Of a stretch of 64,000 bases of DNA, positions 1 through 7,772 are shown piece after piece; positions within the stretch are counted from its first letter, which is position 1, and each line of letters opens with the position of its first letter. Position numbers and translations under genes: made by a program. This DNA comes from Sinorhizobium numidicum (GTDB taxonomy: Bacteria > Pseudomonadota > Alphaproteobacteria > Rhizobiales > Rhizobiaceae), in NCBI RefSeq assembly GCF_029892045.1, contig NZ_CP120367.1:1302001-1366000 (forward strand). The letters run 5' to 3'. Under the pieces are notes generated by a model, which ran no database searches, was not told the DNA's origin, and saw nothing but the letters and a program-made list of their open reading frames with translations.

Positions 1-2427
1 CAGCCGAAAAGTGCGATCGAGGGCATGGATACGCTCGAAATCGACCTCACCTCCGACGACAGCGTCGTCCAGACAATGGAGAAGATCCGCGCGCGTACCG
101 GCGACCGCATTGCATCGGTGATCCATCTCGCCGCTTACTACGACACAACGGGGGAAGACAATCCGAAATACGACGCGGTGACGGTACAGGGCACGCGTCG
201 GCTACTCGATGCCTTGAGGACGTTCGAAACCGAGCAGTTCGTCTTCTCTAGTACTTTGCTGGTGCACGCCCCAAGCCCGGAAAAGGGCGTCAAGATCAAC
301 GAGGATTGGCCGCTCGACCCGCCCTGGGCCTATCCCAGGTCGAAGGCGGAGACGGAAGCGCTGATCGCAGAGCGGCGGGGCGGCATCAAGACGGTGATAC
401 TGCGCCTGGCCGGCGTCTACGACGAGGACTGCCGGGCGGTATTCATAGCCCAGCAGATCGCCCGCATCTTCGAACGCCTGCCGACCGCATATCTGTTTAC
501 CGGCGACATCACTCACGGCCAGCCTTATCTGCACCTCGGCGATCTCGTCGACGCGGTCGTCCGGGTCGTGGACCGCCGCGCGGAGCTCCCTGACGAAACG
601 ACCTTTTTGATTGGTGAGGAGGAGACTGCCTCCTATCAGGAGCTGCAGGAGCATATCGGCAAACTGGTCCATGGGGAGACCTGGCGTACGCTCTCGCTGC
701 CGAAAGGGATCGTCAAACTCGGCACATGGGTTCAGGACGAGGTTTTGGGCGCAGACGCCGATATCCGTTCCTGGATGGTCGAGAATTCTGATGATCATTA
801 CGAGCTCGACATTTCGCGCGCGCGGACATTGCTCGGCTGGAAGCCGCGGCACAGCTTGAGCGGCACCTTGCCTGAGATGATAGGCAGGTTGAAGGCCGAT
901 CCGACCGCCTGGTACGCCAGGAACAAGCTTGAGCCATCGGCTGTTGCCGCCTCGGAACCGGAACTTGAAGCGGCGGAGAAGCGGCTTCGCGGTCCGCTGG
1001 AACGCAGCAAAGAGGAGGTCGACGCGGCTCTGGAGCGGCATCGGTCGTTCACGCTATGGGCGCCGCTCACCAACGCGGTTCTCGGACTTTGGCTGATAGT
1101 TTCGCCGTTTGCCTACGGCCTGTTCGATCCGGTCGCCGCGCCGGTTCCTCCGGCACTCGGTCACGAGATCGCTGCACCCGCAATTCGCGACGCGTGGATG
1201 GGCGTAAGCGAGATCGTTTCGGGCCTTCTCATCATAGTGTTCGCTCTCTGGGGAATGTACCGACGCTGGCGCTGGGCCCAGTGGCTGACGGCCGCGGTGG
1301 GCGTCTGGGTGCTGTTTGCGCCGCTCGCTTTCTGGACGACGAGCGCGGCCGCGTACGGGGCCGATACCTTGATCGGCATGCTGGTCGTCGCCTTTGCCGT
1401 CATGGTTCCGCCGACGCCGGGAATCAGCCGGCGCGCCCTGGCGGCCGACGACGACTTGCCGCTGGGGTGGAGCTACTCGCCGTCAACCTTCACCCAACGC
1501 ATACCGATCATCGCGTTGGCTTTTGTCGGGCTTTTCGTGTCGCGCTATCTCGCCGCCTTTCAGCTCGGCCATATCGATGGTTTGTGGGATCCTTTTTTTG
1601 GGCCGGGCGCGTCTCCGATGAAGAATGGCAGCGAGGCGGTGGTGACCTCATGGGTGTCGAAGGGATTCCCTATAGCGGACGCGGGATTGGGCGCGTTCGC
1701 TTACGTCCTCGATATTCTGGCGGGCGCGATCGGCGATCGCCGCCGCTGGCGCACCATGCCGTGGATGGTGCTGCTTTTCGGTTTGCTGATCATCCCGCTG
1801 GGATTGGTCAGCGTCAGTTTCATCATCATCCAGCCGCCACTGATCGGCGCGTTGTGTACGCTGTGTATCGTCCAGGCGGCGGTCACCGTCGTACTCGTGC
1901 CCTATTCGGTTGACGAGGTGCTGGCGAGTTGCCAATACCTCTATGGCGCAAAACGCGCGGGAGAGCCATTCTGGCGGACCTTCTGGCGCGGTGGCCCGTC
2001 CCTGTCGGAGGACCAGACGCCCAAACCAGATCTCGACCGTCCCGCCTCGGCCATCCTGCGCGAGTTCGTTACCGGCGGCGTCAACTTCCCCTGGACGCTC
2101 GTCGCCAGCACCGCCCTCGGCGCATTCCTGATGTTTTCGCCGCTTGTCTTCGGCACGGCGCCACCGCTCTACTTCAGCGACCATGTCCTCGGCTGTCTGG
2201 TGATCCTGGTCGCCGTCACCGCCATGGCGGAAGTCGCCCGCCCGGTGCGTTTCCTGAACGTGGTGCTCGGCGCATGGATCGCCGCATCGCCGTTCGTGCT
2301 CCAGGGCGCAACGAGCATTGGAACCGCAGGCGACGTCTTCGCCGGCCTGTTGCTGATCGGGCTCAGCCTACCGCGCGGCAAGCGCAGCGAAGAGCACTAC
2401 GGCAGTTGGGACCGGCTGATCGTGTAG
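1..2427 (+). CDS. NAD-dependent epimerase fused to SPW-repeat and VKOR-like membrane domains (5' truncated by window)
   Basis: The frame is open to base 1 and the N-terminal Rossmann GxxGxxG motif is missing, so the gene starts upstream of the window. The first ~300 visible residues are an extended-SDR/NAD-epimerase body (SSTLLVH and YPRSKAE stretches holding the catalytic Ser/Tyr/Lys region). From about residue 340 come SPW-type membrane repeats. Around 490-640 is a VKOR-like unit with the conserved pattern SWVSKGFPIADAGLGAFAY and a CTLC thiol motif near residue 610; the usual earlier Cys pair is not seen. A second SPW-like unit ends the protein. Reading: an inner-membrane protein joining a nucleotide-sugar-type dehydrogenase fold to a thiol redox domain. 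The substrate is unknown. A DCC thiol oxidoreductase lies convergent just downstream. Confidence 0.75.
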   Translation, partial: QPKSAIEGMDTLEIDLTSDDSVVQTMEKIRARTGDRIASVIHLAAYYDTTGEDNPKYDAVTVQGTRRLLDALRTFETEQFVFSSTLLVHAPSPEKGVKINEDWPLDPPWAYPRSKAETEALIAERRGGIKTVILRLAGVYDEDCRAVFIAQQIARIFERLPTAYLFTGDITHGQPYLHLGDLVDAVVRVVDRRAELPDETTFLIGEEETASYQELQEHIGKLVHGETWRTLSLPKGIVKLGTWVQDEVLGADADIRSWMVENSDDHYELDISRARTLLGWKPRHSLSGTLPEMIGRLKADPTAWYARNKLEPSAVAASEPELEAAEKRLRGPLERSKEEVDAALERHRSFTLWAPLTNAVLGLWLIVSPFAYGLFDPVAAPVPPALGHEIAAPAIRDAWMGVSEIVSGLLIIVFALWGMYRRWRWAQWLTAAVGVWVLFAPLAFWTTSAAAYGADTLIGMLVVAFAVMVPPTPGISRRALAADDDLPLGWSYSPSTFTQRIPIIALAFVGLFVSRYLAAFQLGHIDGLWDPFFGPGASPMKNGSEAVVTSWVSKGFPIADAGLGAFAYVLDILAGAIGDRRRWRTMPWMVLLFGLLIIPLGLVSVSFIIIQPPLIGALCTLCIVQAAVTVVLVPYSVDEVLASCQYLYGAKRAGEPFWRTFWRGGPSLSEDQTPKPDLDRPASAILREFVTGGVNFPWTLVASTALGAFLMFSPLVFGTAPPLYFSDHVLGCLVILVAVTAMAEVARPVRFLNVVLGAWIAASPFVLQGATSIGTAGDVFAGLLLIGLSLPRGKRSEEHYGSWDRLIV

Positions 2428-2467
2428 TTGTCTGGAGAGCCGCCGCCGGCCCCGCGGTGTGAACCCG

Positions 2468-2884
2468 CTACCGCTTGCCTGAATTCGGCAATTCGAAATC
2501 GGCAGGAATAAGCGATCGGCCGCGGAGACGCAGCGTGATACGGCGCCCGAACTTGAGCACGGGATAGATTACCCGCGCGGCCGTACTGTTCGACAGGATC
2601 GCGCGGTTGAGCCAGCCTAAAATCGAGGACGAGGAACTGAGTATAGCCAGCAGGTTGACGGCCTCGTCGCCATGATAGACGCGGTCGTCGAAAACAAAGA
2701 GCATTCCCTCGTTGAGGTCGAATCCTTGTCGCTGGAATCCGGCCACACGCGGATCTCCCGAACGCGCATCGAGCAGTTCGACGGGGCCTATGGTCTCCCG
2801 CAAACGCATGAACCGGACATAGCTCTGACAGAAGATGCAATCTCCGTCATAAACGATGAGTGCCGTTTTCGCGGGCTGTTTCAT
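2468..2884 (-). CDS. DCC-family thiol-disulfide oxidoreductase (DUF393)
   Basis: A 138-residue protein beginning MKQPAKTALIVYDGDCIFC. The YDGDCIFC motif (DxxCxxC) is the signature of the DCC/YuxK family, thioredoxin-fold-like proteins predicted to carry out thiol-disulfide exchange. Length fits the family. It is convergent with the VKOR-like fusion gene, whose stop lies 40 bases away. Because VKOR domains pass disulfides to thioredoxin-fold partners, a functional link is possible but inferred. The 126 bases between this start and the TetR stop hold no recognisable gene. Confidence 0.8.
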   Translation of the reverse strand: MKQPAKTALIVYDGDCIFCQSYVRFMRLRETIGPVELLDARSGDPRVAGFQRQGFDLNEGMLFVFDDRVYHGDEAVNLLAILSSSSSILGWLNRAILSNSTAARVIYPVLKFGRRITLRLRGRSLIPADFELPNSGKR

Positions 2885-3010
2885 TGCGTTACCGGGTCGA
2901 TGACATGTGTTGCTTCATAAGTTCCCGCAGTTTTTTCGTCGCCTTCGACAACGGCGTCGACGTCTGCTGATGCTCGCGCGTGTTCGATACGAGCACCGTT
3001 AGCCATTGCG

Positions 3011-3640
3011 TCAGTGGCCGCCGCATTTACTTCTAGCAACCATCGCAAGGATCGTTTGGAAGAGTTCGTGCTGCGCCTGTGCCGCCGTGATTTCCCCAGT
3101 CGCCGCGGCATGGGATAGGGCTTCGGCTGCGCCGAGCATGCCCCAAAGACCGGGCGATGCGATTGCATCAGCTCCGGCAAACGGACTGAGAACGACCCGG
3201 CACTTCTCGATAAACGCTACCTCGTACTCGCGCTTTATCTTTTCGAGTTCCGGTGAACCAGCCAGCGCCGCTATCACGCCAGGGATCTCGCGGCCCTGAA
3301 GGAGCACGCAATCGACGTAGGACGACGCGATCACCGCGGCTCTGCTCTCCAAGGTCGGCTCGCTCGCTTGAAGCGCTGAGTCCATGAGCTCTGTCTGGCG
3401 GGAATCGAACTCCCGATAAAGCGCCGCCAGCAGCTCTGGCCGCGCGGCGAAATGGTCGTAAACGACCGGCTTCGTAACGCCCGCATGCTCGGCGAGCCGT
3501 CCAAGCGTCAGGGCTTCCGTTCCCCCCTCTCGAATCAGCCGCCAGGCGACGTCGAGAAGCTGGCGATGTCGATCCTCCCTCGATAACCGGCGGCGCGGTT
3601 TCCCTGGGGAAGCTTCTTGTTTCGTTATGACGCTTGACAT
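3011..3640 (-). CDS. TetR-family transcriptional regulator
   Basis: 209 residues from the start MSSVITKQEASPG; an earlier in-frame ATG would put the start inside the shared operator. Residues ~18-65 form a TetR-type HTH (RRLSREDRHRQLLDVAWRL, then LGRLAEHAGVTKPVVYDHFAARPEL). The C-terminal helical ligand domain is present. Divergent from the flavodoxin-fold reductase at 3718, with a long inverted repeat centred at 3660 in the 77-base gap. By analogy with other TetR-oxidoreductase pairs it probably represses both genes and is released by an electrophile or quinone. The ligand is inference. Confidence 0.85.
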   Translation of the reverse strand: MSSVITKQEASPGKPRRRLSREDRHRQLLDVAWRLIREGGTEALTLGRLAEHAGVTKPVVYDHFAARPELLAALYREFDSRQTELMDSALQASEPTLESRAAVIASSYVDCVLLQGREIPGVIAALAGSPELEKIKREYEVAFIEKCRVVLSPFAGADAIASPGLWGMLGAAEALSHAAATGEITAAQAQHELFQTILAMVARSKCGGH

Positions 3641-3643
3641 GCT

Positions 3644-3676
3644 TATATACCAAAAGTAACTTACTAATAGTATATA
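3644..3676. promoter_or_regulatory. Probable TetR operator (nested palindrome)
   Basis: An odd-length palindrome centred on base 3660. The inner arms are AGTAA (3655-3659) and TTACT (3661-3665); the outer arms are TATATAC (3644-3650) and its exact complement GTATATA (3670-3676). Twelve of sixteen paired positions match. It sits between divergent tetR-type and reductase starts, where a shared operator is expected. Confidence 0.6.
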
Positions 3677-3717
3677 GCGTTTGCCGTTTGTGGGCAATCA
3701 TCAATAGGAGTTTCGAC

Positions 3718-4338
3718 ATGCACACGCTCATCGTTGTCGCTCATCCCGATCCCAAGTCCCTCAGCCACAGCGTCGCGGCCCATGTCGCCGAGGGTGTGTT
3801 GCTGTCCGACCCTGCCAACTCCTTCGAGATTGCAGATCTCGCGGCGGAAGCTTTCGATCCGAGATTTACTGCGGTTGATCTCGCCGTCCACCGCAGGGAG
3901 GTGCCGCCCCCAGCAGATGTTGCCGCGGAGCAGGCGCGGATTGATCGCGCAGATGCGCTTGTGCTCGTCTATCCCGTCTACTGGTGGTCGATGCCGGGCC
4001 TTCTCAAGGGCTGGATCGATCGCGTATTCGCCAACGGCTGGGCTTACGACGAAGGGCCGGACACGAAGTTGGTGAAGAAGCTGCGCCATCTTCCGGTTCA
4101 TCTAATCGCGATCGGAGGCGCAGGAGTGCGAACCTACGCGCGACACGGCTACTTCGGCGCCATGAAGACCCAGATCGATCATGGAATCTTCGACTACTGT
4201 GGCGCACGCGTCGTGACATCCGAACTCCTCCTTGAATCGGAAACGCAGGACCCGACTTCTCATCTGAATGTAGCCCACGCCATCGGCCGCGATCTGTGCA
4301 AGGCAACCAAGAACAGAGAAACGGCAGACGCGGCATGA
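3718..4338 (+). CDS. NAD(P)H:quinone oxidoreductase, flavodoxin-2 fold
   Basis: 206 residues starting MHTLIVVAHPDPKSLSHS, preceded by a GGAG ribosome-binding site (aataggagtttcgac). The HPDP/S-rich first loop binds FMN or FAD phosphate, and the block YPVYWWSMPGLLKGWIDRVF is the family hallmark shared with MdaB, KefF and NQO1 proteins. Expected role: cytosolic two-electron reduction of quinones or similar electrophiles, avoiding semiquinone radicals. Controlled in all likelihood by the divergent TetR gene. The exact substrate cannot be told from sequence. Confidence 0.85.
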   Translation: MHTLIVVAHPDPKSLSHSVAAHVAEGVLLSDPANSFEIADLAAEAFDPRFTAVDLAVHRREVPPPADVAAEQARIDRADALVLVYPVYWWSMPGLLKGWIDRVFANGWAYDEGPDTKLVKKLRHLPVHLIAIGGAGVRTYARHGYFGAMKTQIDHGIFDYCGARVVTSELLLESETQDPTSHLNVAHAIGRDLCKATKNRETADAA

Positions 4339-4357
4339 CATCGGGCGTTTCAGCTTT

Positions 4358-5146
4358 TTACCGGTTCTGGAAACCGATGCCATAACTTGGTTGGGTCTCT
4401 TTCTGCAGCCCTTTGGTATTGGGCTCGATTTCGAGCTCAACCAGAATCGGGAGATGATCGGAAGCGACCCGCGCCAACGCGCTGCTGTGCACTCTGCAGT
4501 CCCTCACATCTATCCCATCGCCCACGAACACGTGATCGATTCGCAAGAGCGGCAATCGGGATGGAAAGGTCGGCCGCGGCTTGGCATTCGATTGGAGCTG
4601 CGCATCCTTGAGATGTCCGGCCAGGAGTTTGTAGGTGGCCGAACGTGCAATCGCATTCAGGTCGCCCGCCAGGATCACGCGCGATTCCGCCTGCGCTATT
4701 CCCCCAAGCCAGCCGGGCCCCAGCAATGCCGTTGCCTGACGCACACGCTCGGACCCGCGAAGGCCAAGATGCGTGACGAGAACCTGAAGCTTGACGGCGG
4801 CGAGGTCCACCTCGACCCAAAGCGCACCGCGCGGCTCTCCTAAGGACGGCAGAACAGCCGCCTTGACTAGGCGCATCGGCAAAGCCGTCAGCACCGCGTC
4901 TCCGTACTTCTCGTCCTTGAGGTGGAGGGCCGGGTGAAAATGCGACTCCATGCGCAGATGCGTGGCGATCATATGCGCCTGGTCCATTCCCCCGCTGCGC
5001 ATGCGACCGACGTCGACTTCCTGCAGCGCAATAATGTCGGGCCGGCATTCCATGATGACCTCGGCGATACGCGCAGGATCGAGCTTTCGGTCGGTTCCGA
5101 AGCAACTGTGAACATTGTAGGTGAGGAAACGTACCGGTCGCCGCAT
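4358..5146 (-). CDS. Endonuclease/exonuclease/phosphatase-fold protein, YbhP-like
   Basis: 262 residues from MRRPVRFLTYNVHSCFG. This start leaves about 25 bases of leader from the stress-type promoter at 5176-5203, whereas an upstream in-frame ATG at 5236 would lie before the promoter. EEP motifs visible: TYNVHSC, IIALQEVDVG (metal-binding Glu), THLGLR, LAGDLNAI (catalytic Asp/Asn) and the terminal ASDHLPI (Asp-His). The family hydrolyses phosphodiesters. In E. coli the relative ybhP sits in one operon with ybhN and the cardiolipin synthase gene clsB; here the same three types are neighbours in a rearranged order, which suggests a membrane-lipid role (inference). Confidence 0.8.
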   Translation of the reverse strand: MRRPVRFLTYNVHSCFGTDRKLDPARIAEVIMECRPDIIALQEVDVGRMRSGGMDQAHMIATHLRMESHFHPALHLKDEKYGDAVLTALPMRLVKAAVLPSLGEPRGALWVEVDLAAVKLQVLVTHLGLRGSERVRQATALLGPGWLGGIAQAESRVILAGDLNAIARSATYKLLAGHLKDAQLQSNAKPRPTFPSRLPLLRIDHVFVGDGIDVRDCRVHSSALARVASDHLPILVELEIEPNTKGLQKETQPSYGIGFQNR

Positions 5147-5175
5147 GATCGTGTTTTGAGAATGGTCTCTGGTCG

Positions 5176-5203
5176 GGAACACGCGGGACCTGCTTTTCGT
5201 TCC
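5176..5203. promoter_or_regulatory. Bidirectional general-stress sigma (EcfG/RpoE2-type) promoter
   Basis: GGAAC at 5176-5180 and GTTCC at 5199-5203 are separated by 18 bases. Read on either strand this gives GGAAC-N18-GTT, the form reported for alphaproteobacterial EcfG/RpoE2 promoters. Predicted transcripts would start about 20-25 bases before the chosen starts at 5230 (+) and 5146 (-). Confidence 0.6.
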
Positions 5204-5229
5204 CGATAGGCGTGCGCAGGAACGAGCTG

Positions 5230-6168
5230 ATGCCAAAGAGAATCATTGTCAGACTATTTATATTTGCCGCCATTGGTGTCGCCGCCTGGCTGATTTACGG
5301 TACGCTTAGCCACTATACGTTCGATGAAATCGCCCGCTCGATCATGCAAATTCCCGTTGGGCACCTGCTGGCAGGCATCGGTTTCGTCTTCCTCTCCTAT
5401 TTCTGCCTGACGCTCTTCGACACGCTTGCCGTTCGTTACGTTGGGCACAAGCTTGCCTACCCGCAGGTGGCGATCGCCTCCTTCACCAGCCTCTCGATCG
5501 GCCACAATATAGGCGTCGCGGCCTTAAGCAGTGGAGCCATCCGATACCGGTTCTATTCGCGTTGGGGACTCAGCGTCGAAGACGTAGCCAAAGTGATCCT
5601 CTTCTGCGGCGTGACCGTCGGTTTGGGCCTTGTCACATTGGCTGCCCTTTGTTTTCTGATCAGACCGGAAAGCGCCGCACGGGTTATCGGGTTTTCAGAA
5701 ACGGCCGCCATATTTCTCGGCGGCGCCTGTCTTGCCGCCTCGGCCGGCTATGTGATCCTGGCGGGTCTACTACGGGGTTCTCTGCGGGTGTTCAGATGGA
5801 CTTTCGAAATGCCGTCGCTGCCAATTGCAGCCGGTCAAGTGATTGTCGGCACGGCCAATTTCCTCTGCGTCAGCGCGTGTCTGCATCAGCTAGTACTGGC
5901 GCTCGGAAGCTCGGGCTTCTTCGAAACAGCAACGGCCTATGTGAGCGCCAATTTGACTGCTATTGTCACCCATATCCCTGGCGGCATCGGCGTGCTTGAA
6001 GCAACGATTGCATTTCTCCTCGGCCGCTCGGCGACCATCGGTGCATTGATCGCCTTTCGGACCATCTATTTCTTCCTGCCGTTGCCGCTTGGCTTGGTCT
6101 CGCTCTCGATCGCCGAGTTTCTCCGTACGGACGCTGCAAAAAGCCTCGCGAGCAGGGCCAAAACCTGA
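5230..6168 (+). CDS. YbhN-like integral membrane protein (LPG synthase TM-domain family)
   Basis: 312 residues from MPKRIIVRLFIFAAIG. A GTG at 5212 is possible but would be nearly leaderless with the promoter at 5176-5203; ATG 5230 has an AGGAACGAG site. Six to eight hydrophobic segments and the blocks SLSIGHNIGVAALSSGAIRYRFYSRWG and VTHIPGGIGVLEATI match the UPF0104/lysylphosphatidylglycerol-synthase transmembrane family (YbhN, AglD-like), without the catalytic MprF domain. Likely role in inner-membrane lipid handling. Its last 103 bases overlap the end of the convergent phospholipase-D gene. Confidence 0.8.
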   Translation: MPKRIIVRLFIFAAIGVAAWLIYGTLSHYTFDEIARSIMQIPVGHLLAGIGFVFLSYFCLTLFDTLAVRYVGHKLAYPQVAIASFTSLSIGHNIGVAALSSGAIRYRFYSRWGLSVEDVAKVILFCGVTVGLGLVTLAALCFLIRPESAARVIGFSETAAIFLGGACLAASAGYVILAGLLRGSLRVFRWTFEMPSLPIAAGQVIVGTANFLCVSACLHQLVLALGSSGFFETATAYVSANLTAIVTHIPGGIGVLEATIAFLLGRSATIGALIAFRTIYFFLPLPLGLVSLSIAEFLRTDAAKSLASRAKT

Positions 6169-7646
6169 CCGCTCCAGCGCCGCAGCAGTGCGCGTATTCG
6201 ATAGAAAGGCCTAACCGGCCTTTGCGGATCCACAAAGCCCGTCCCCCAGACCAGTGCGGTTGCACCTTTGCCGTCGATACCGTCGAACGGGCGCAAGCCG
6301 CGCTGTCTCGTGTTCAGCGTGTCAACGACCGCGACAAGAGAGCCTGTTTTCCGCAACGTGCTCTCGAGTTCGCTCGGTTCGGCATCGAGATGTTCTGCCA
6401 ACAGCCCGTTGCGAATTTTGGCGATTGCCGCAGCCTGCTCGTCGCTCGCTGCTTCCACGGCGACGTCGCATTCCGTATCGAACCCTTCCGACCGGTGATT
6501 GAAGTTCGATGAGCCGACACGCAGGAACCGGTCGTCGATAACGACCACCTTCGAATGGATGATGACCTCCTGTTCGGTTCCGTCCACCTTGGGAACGACA
6601 GGATAGGCGACACGCAGCCTGCCGTAACGGTCGGTCTGCTTCAGCCCCCGAATGAGGCGGTCACGATTTTCCCCCATCACGAGTCTTTCCAGAAGGCCGT
6701 GTGAACTGCGAGTGGTGATCACCACCACCTCAGGCCCGTCGGCCTCCTGCAGCCGTTTGCAAAGCAGCTTGCTTACCATTCGCGAGGCAAAATACTGGTT
6801 CTCGATATAGATATAGCGGCGCGCGCTCCGCAAGGCGTCGAGGGTAAGCCGCAGCGCCTCTTGATGCCCTCTTTTCTTGCCGAACCCCGGTTCGGTGCGC
6901 GCGATCGCAATTTGGCAATTCTTCAAGTCGGCTACCACATCCGCAGGCCATTCAACGGTCGCTGAACGGGGCGGTCCTACTTTTTCGCCGACCGAGGACT
7001 TCCAGCGGGAGCGGCAGAGGTCTCCTATAGCTCGGCTGGCCTCCCCCTCCAGTACCACCTGGATATCATGCACCGGATCATAAGGATTCCCGTCCGGATC
7101 GCGGCGCAGGTTATTTTCGGCCGAATGGTCCGGCGTGTCCCAGCGTCGGGCAGTCAGGTCGGTGCCGCCGACGAAAGCAATACGGTCGTCGATCGAGACG
7201 AGCTTTTGGTGATGAGAGCCGCGAAGGGCGCGATGGTTCGCAAAGCGAAGTTCGATCTGCGGATGCGAAGCCCATTTCTGTTTGCGAAACAGCCGTAATG
7301 ATTTTCCCGAATAGATCGGTCCCATCGCCCATATGAGAATGCGAATCTTCAGGTTTGGCTTTTGCGCGGCCAAGCGCTCCAGCTTGGTGCCTAGCGCCTC
7401 TGCGTCCGGACGGTCCGGACGCAGCTTGATGCGTGGATCAAAATCCCAGCCGGTGATCCAGATCTGCTCTTCCGCCCTATCGAGCGTCCGCTCCAAACAG
7501 CCATAGTAGGCGGCGGCATCAATGAGGAAGGACACGCGCTCAGCAAGGGCGCTGCGCCAGACATTCTGGGCTTCTTTGATAATCCGCGGGCGTGCCCGGC
7601 GCCGTCTCTTAGGCAGGTTTTCGGCAAAGACGCTCTTCCAGACCAA
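6066..7646 (-). CDS. Phospholipase D / cardiolipin synthase-like protein
   Basis: 526 residues from a TTG start at 7646, chosen because AGGGA lies 8-9 bases upstream and a stress-type promoter (7676-7701) ends just before it. The frame stays open further upstream but would run through that promoter. Two HKD motifs are present: HHQKLVSIDDRIAFVGGTD and HSKVVVIDDRFLRVGSSNFN. This two-HKD arrangement performs phosphatidyl transfer or hydrolysis. Together with the YbhP- and YbhN-like genes it resembles the E. coli ybhP-clsB-ybhN set. A hydrophobic stretch near the C-terminus may anchor it to the membrane. Confidence 0.82.
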   Translation of the reverse strand: MVWKSVFAENLPKRRRRARPRIIKEAQNVWRSALAERVSFLIDAAAYYGCLERTLDRAEEQIWITGWDFDPRIKLRPDRPDAEALGTKLERLAAQKPNLKIRILIWAMGPIYSGKSLRLFRKQKWASHPQIELRFANHRALRGSHHQKLVSIDDRIAFVGGTDLTARRWDTPDHSAENNLRRDPDGNPYDPVHDIQVVLEGEASRAIGDLCRSRWKSSVGEKVGPPRSATVEWPADVVADLKNCQIAIARTEPGFGKKRGHQEALRLTLDALRSARRYIYIENQYFASRMVSKLLCKRLQEADGPEVVVITTRSSHGLLERLVMGENRDRLIRGLKQTDRYGRLRVAYPVVPKVDGTEQEVIIHSKVVVIDDRFLRVGSSNFNHRSEGFDTECDVAVEAASDEQAAAIAKIRNGLLAEHLDAEPSELESTLRKTGSLVAVVDTLNTRQRGLRPFDGIDGKGATALVWGTGFVDPQRPVRPFYRIRALLRRWSGQVLALLARLFAASVRRNSAIESETKPSGNGRKK

Positions 7647-7675
7647 GCTTCTTATCCCTGTGGTGGCGACTAAAA

Positions 7676-7701
7676 AACCGATTTCAATCGATATTTGTTC
7701 C
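7676..7701 (-). promoter_or_regulatory. EcfG/RpoE2-type promoter for the phospholipase-D gene
   Basis: On the minus strand: GGAAC (7701-7697), 18 bases, GTT (7678-7676). The predicted leader to the TTG start at 7646 is about 23 bases, typical for this promoter class. Confidence 0.5.
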
Positions 7702-7716
7702 CCTCGGCGTGGCTGC

Positions 7717-7742
7717 GGAACAAAGCCCGGTCCAATGGGGTT
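7717..7742 (+). promoter_or_regulatory. EcfG/RpoE2-type promoter for treY
   Basis: GGAAC at 7717-7721, 18 bases, GTT at 7740-7742. It lies about 30 bases before the treY ATG at 7773 and is divergent from the matching site for the phospholipase-D gene. Trehalose synthesis is a known target class of the general stress response in alphaproteobacteria. Confidence 0.5.
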
Positions 7743-7772
7743 GAGGCAACTGAACCTCAAAACCGATCCGCC

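Noticed and set aside
202..1041. 279-codon minus-strand frame opposite the epimerase fusion
   Set aside because: Composition is typical of antisense frames in GC-rich DNA and no motif is visible.
2885..2925. GGAAC on the minus strand before the DCC gene as another stress promoter
   Set aside because: No GTT at 17 or 18 bases; the spacing does not fit.
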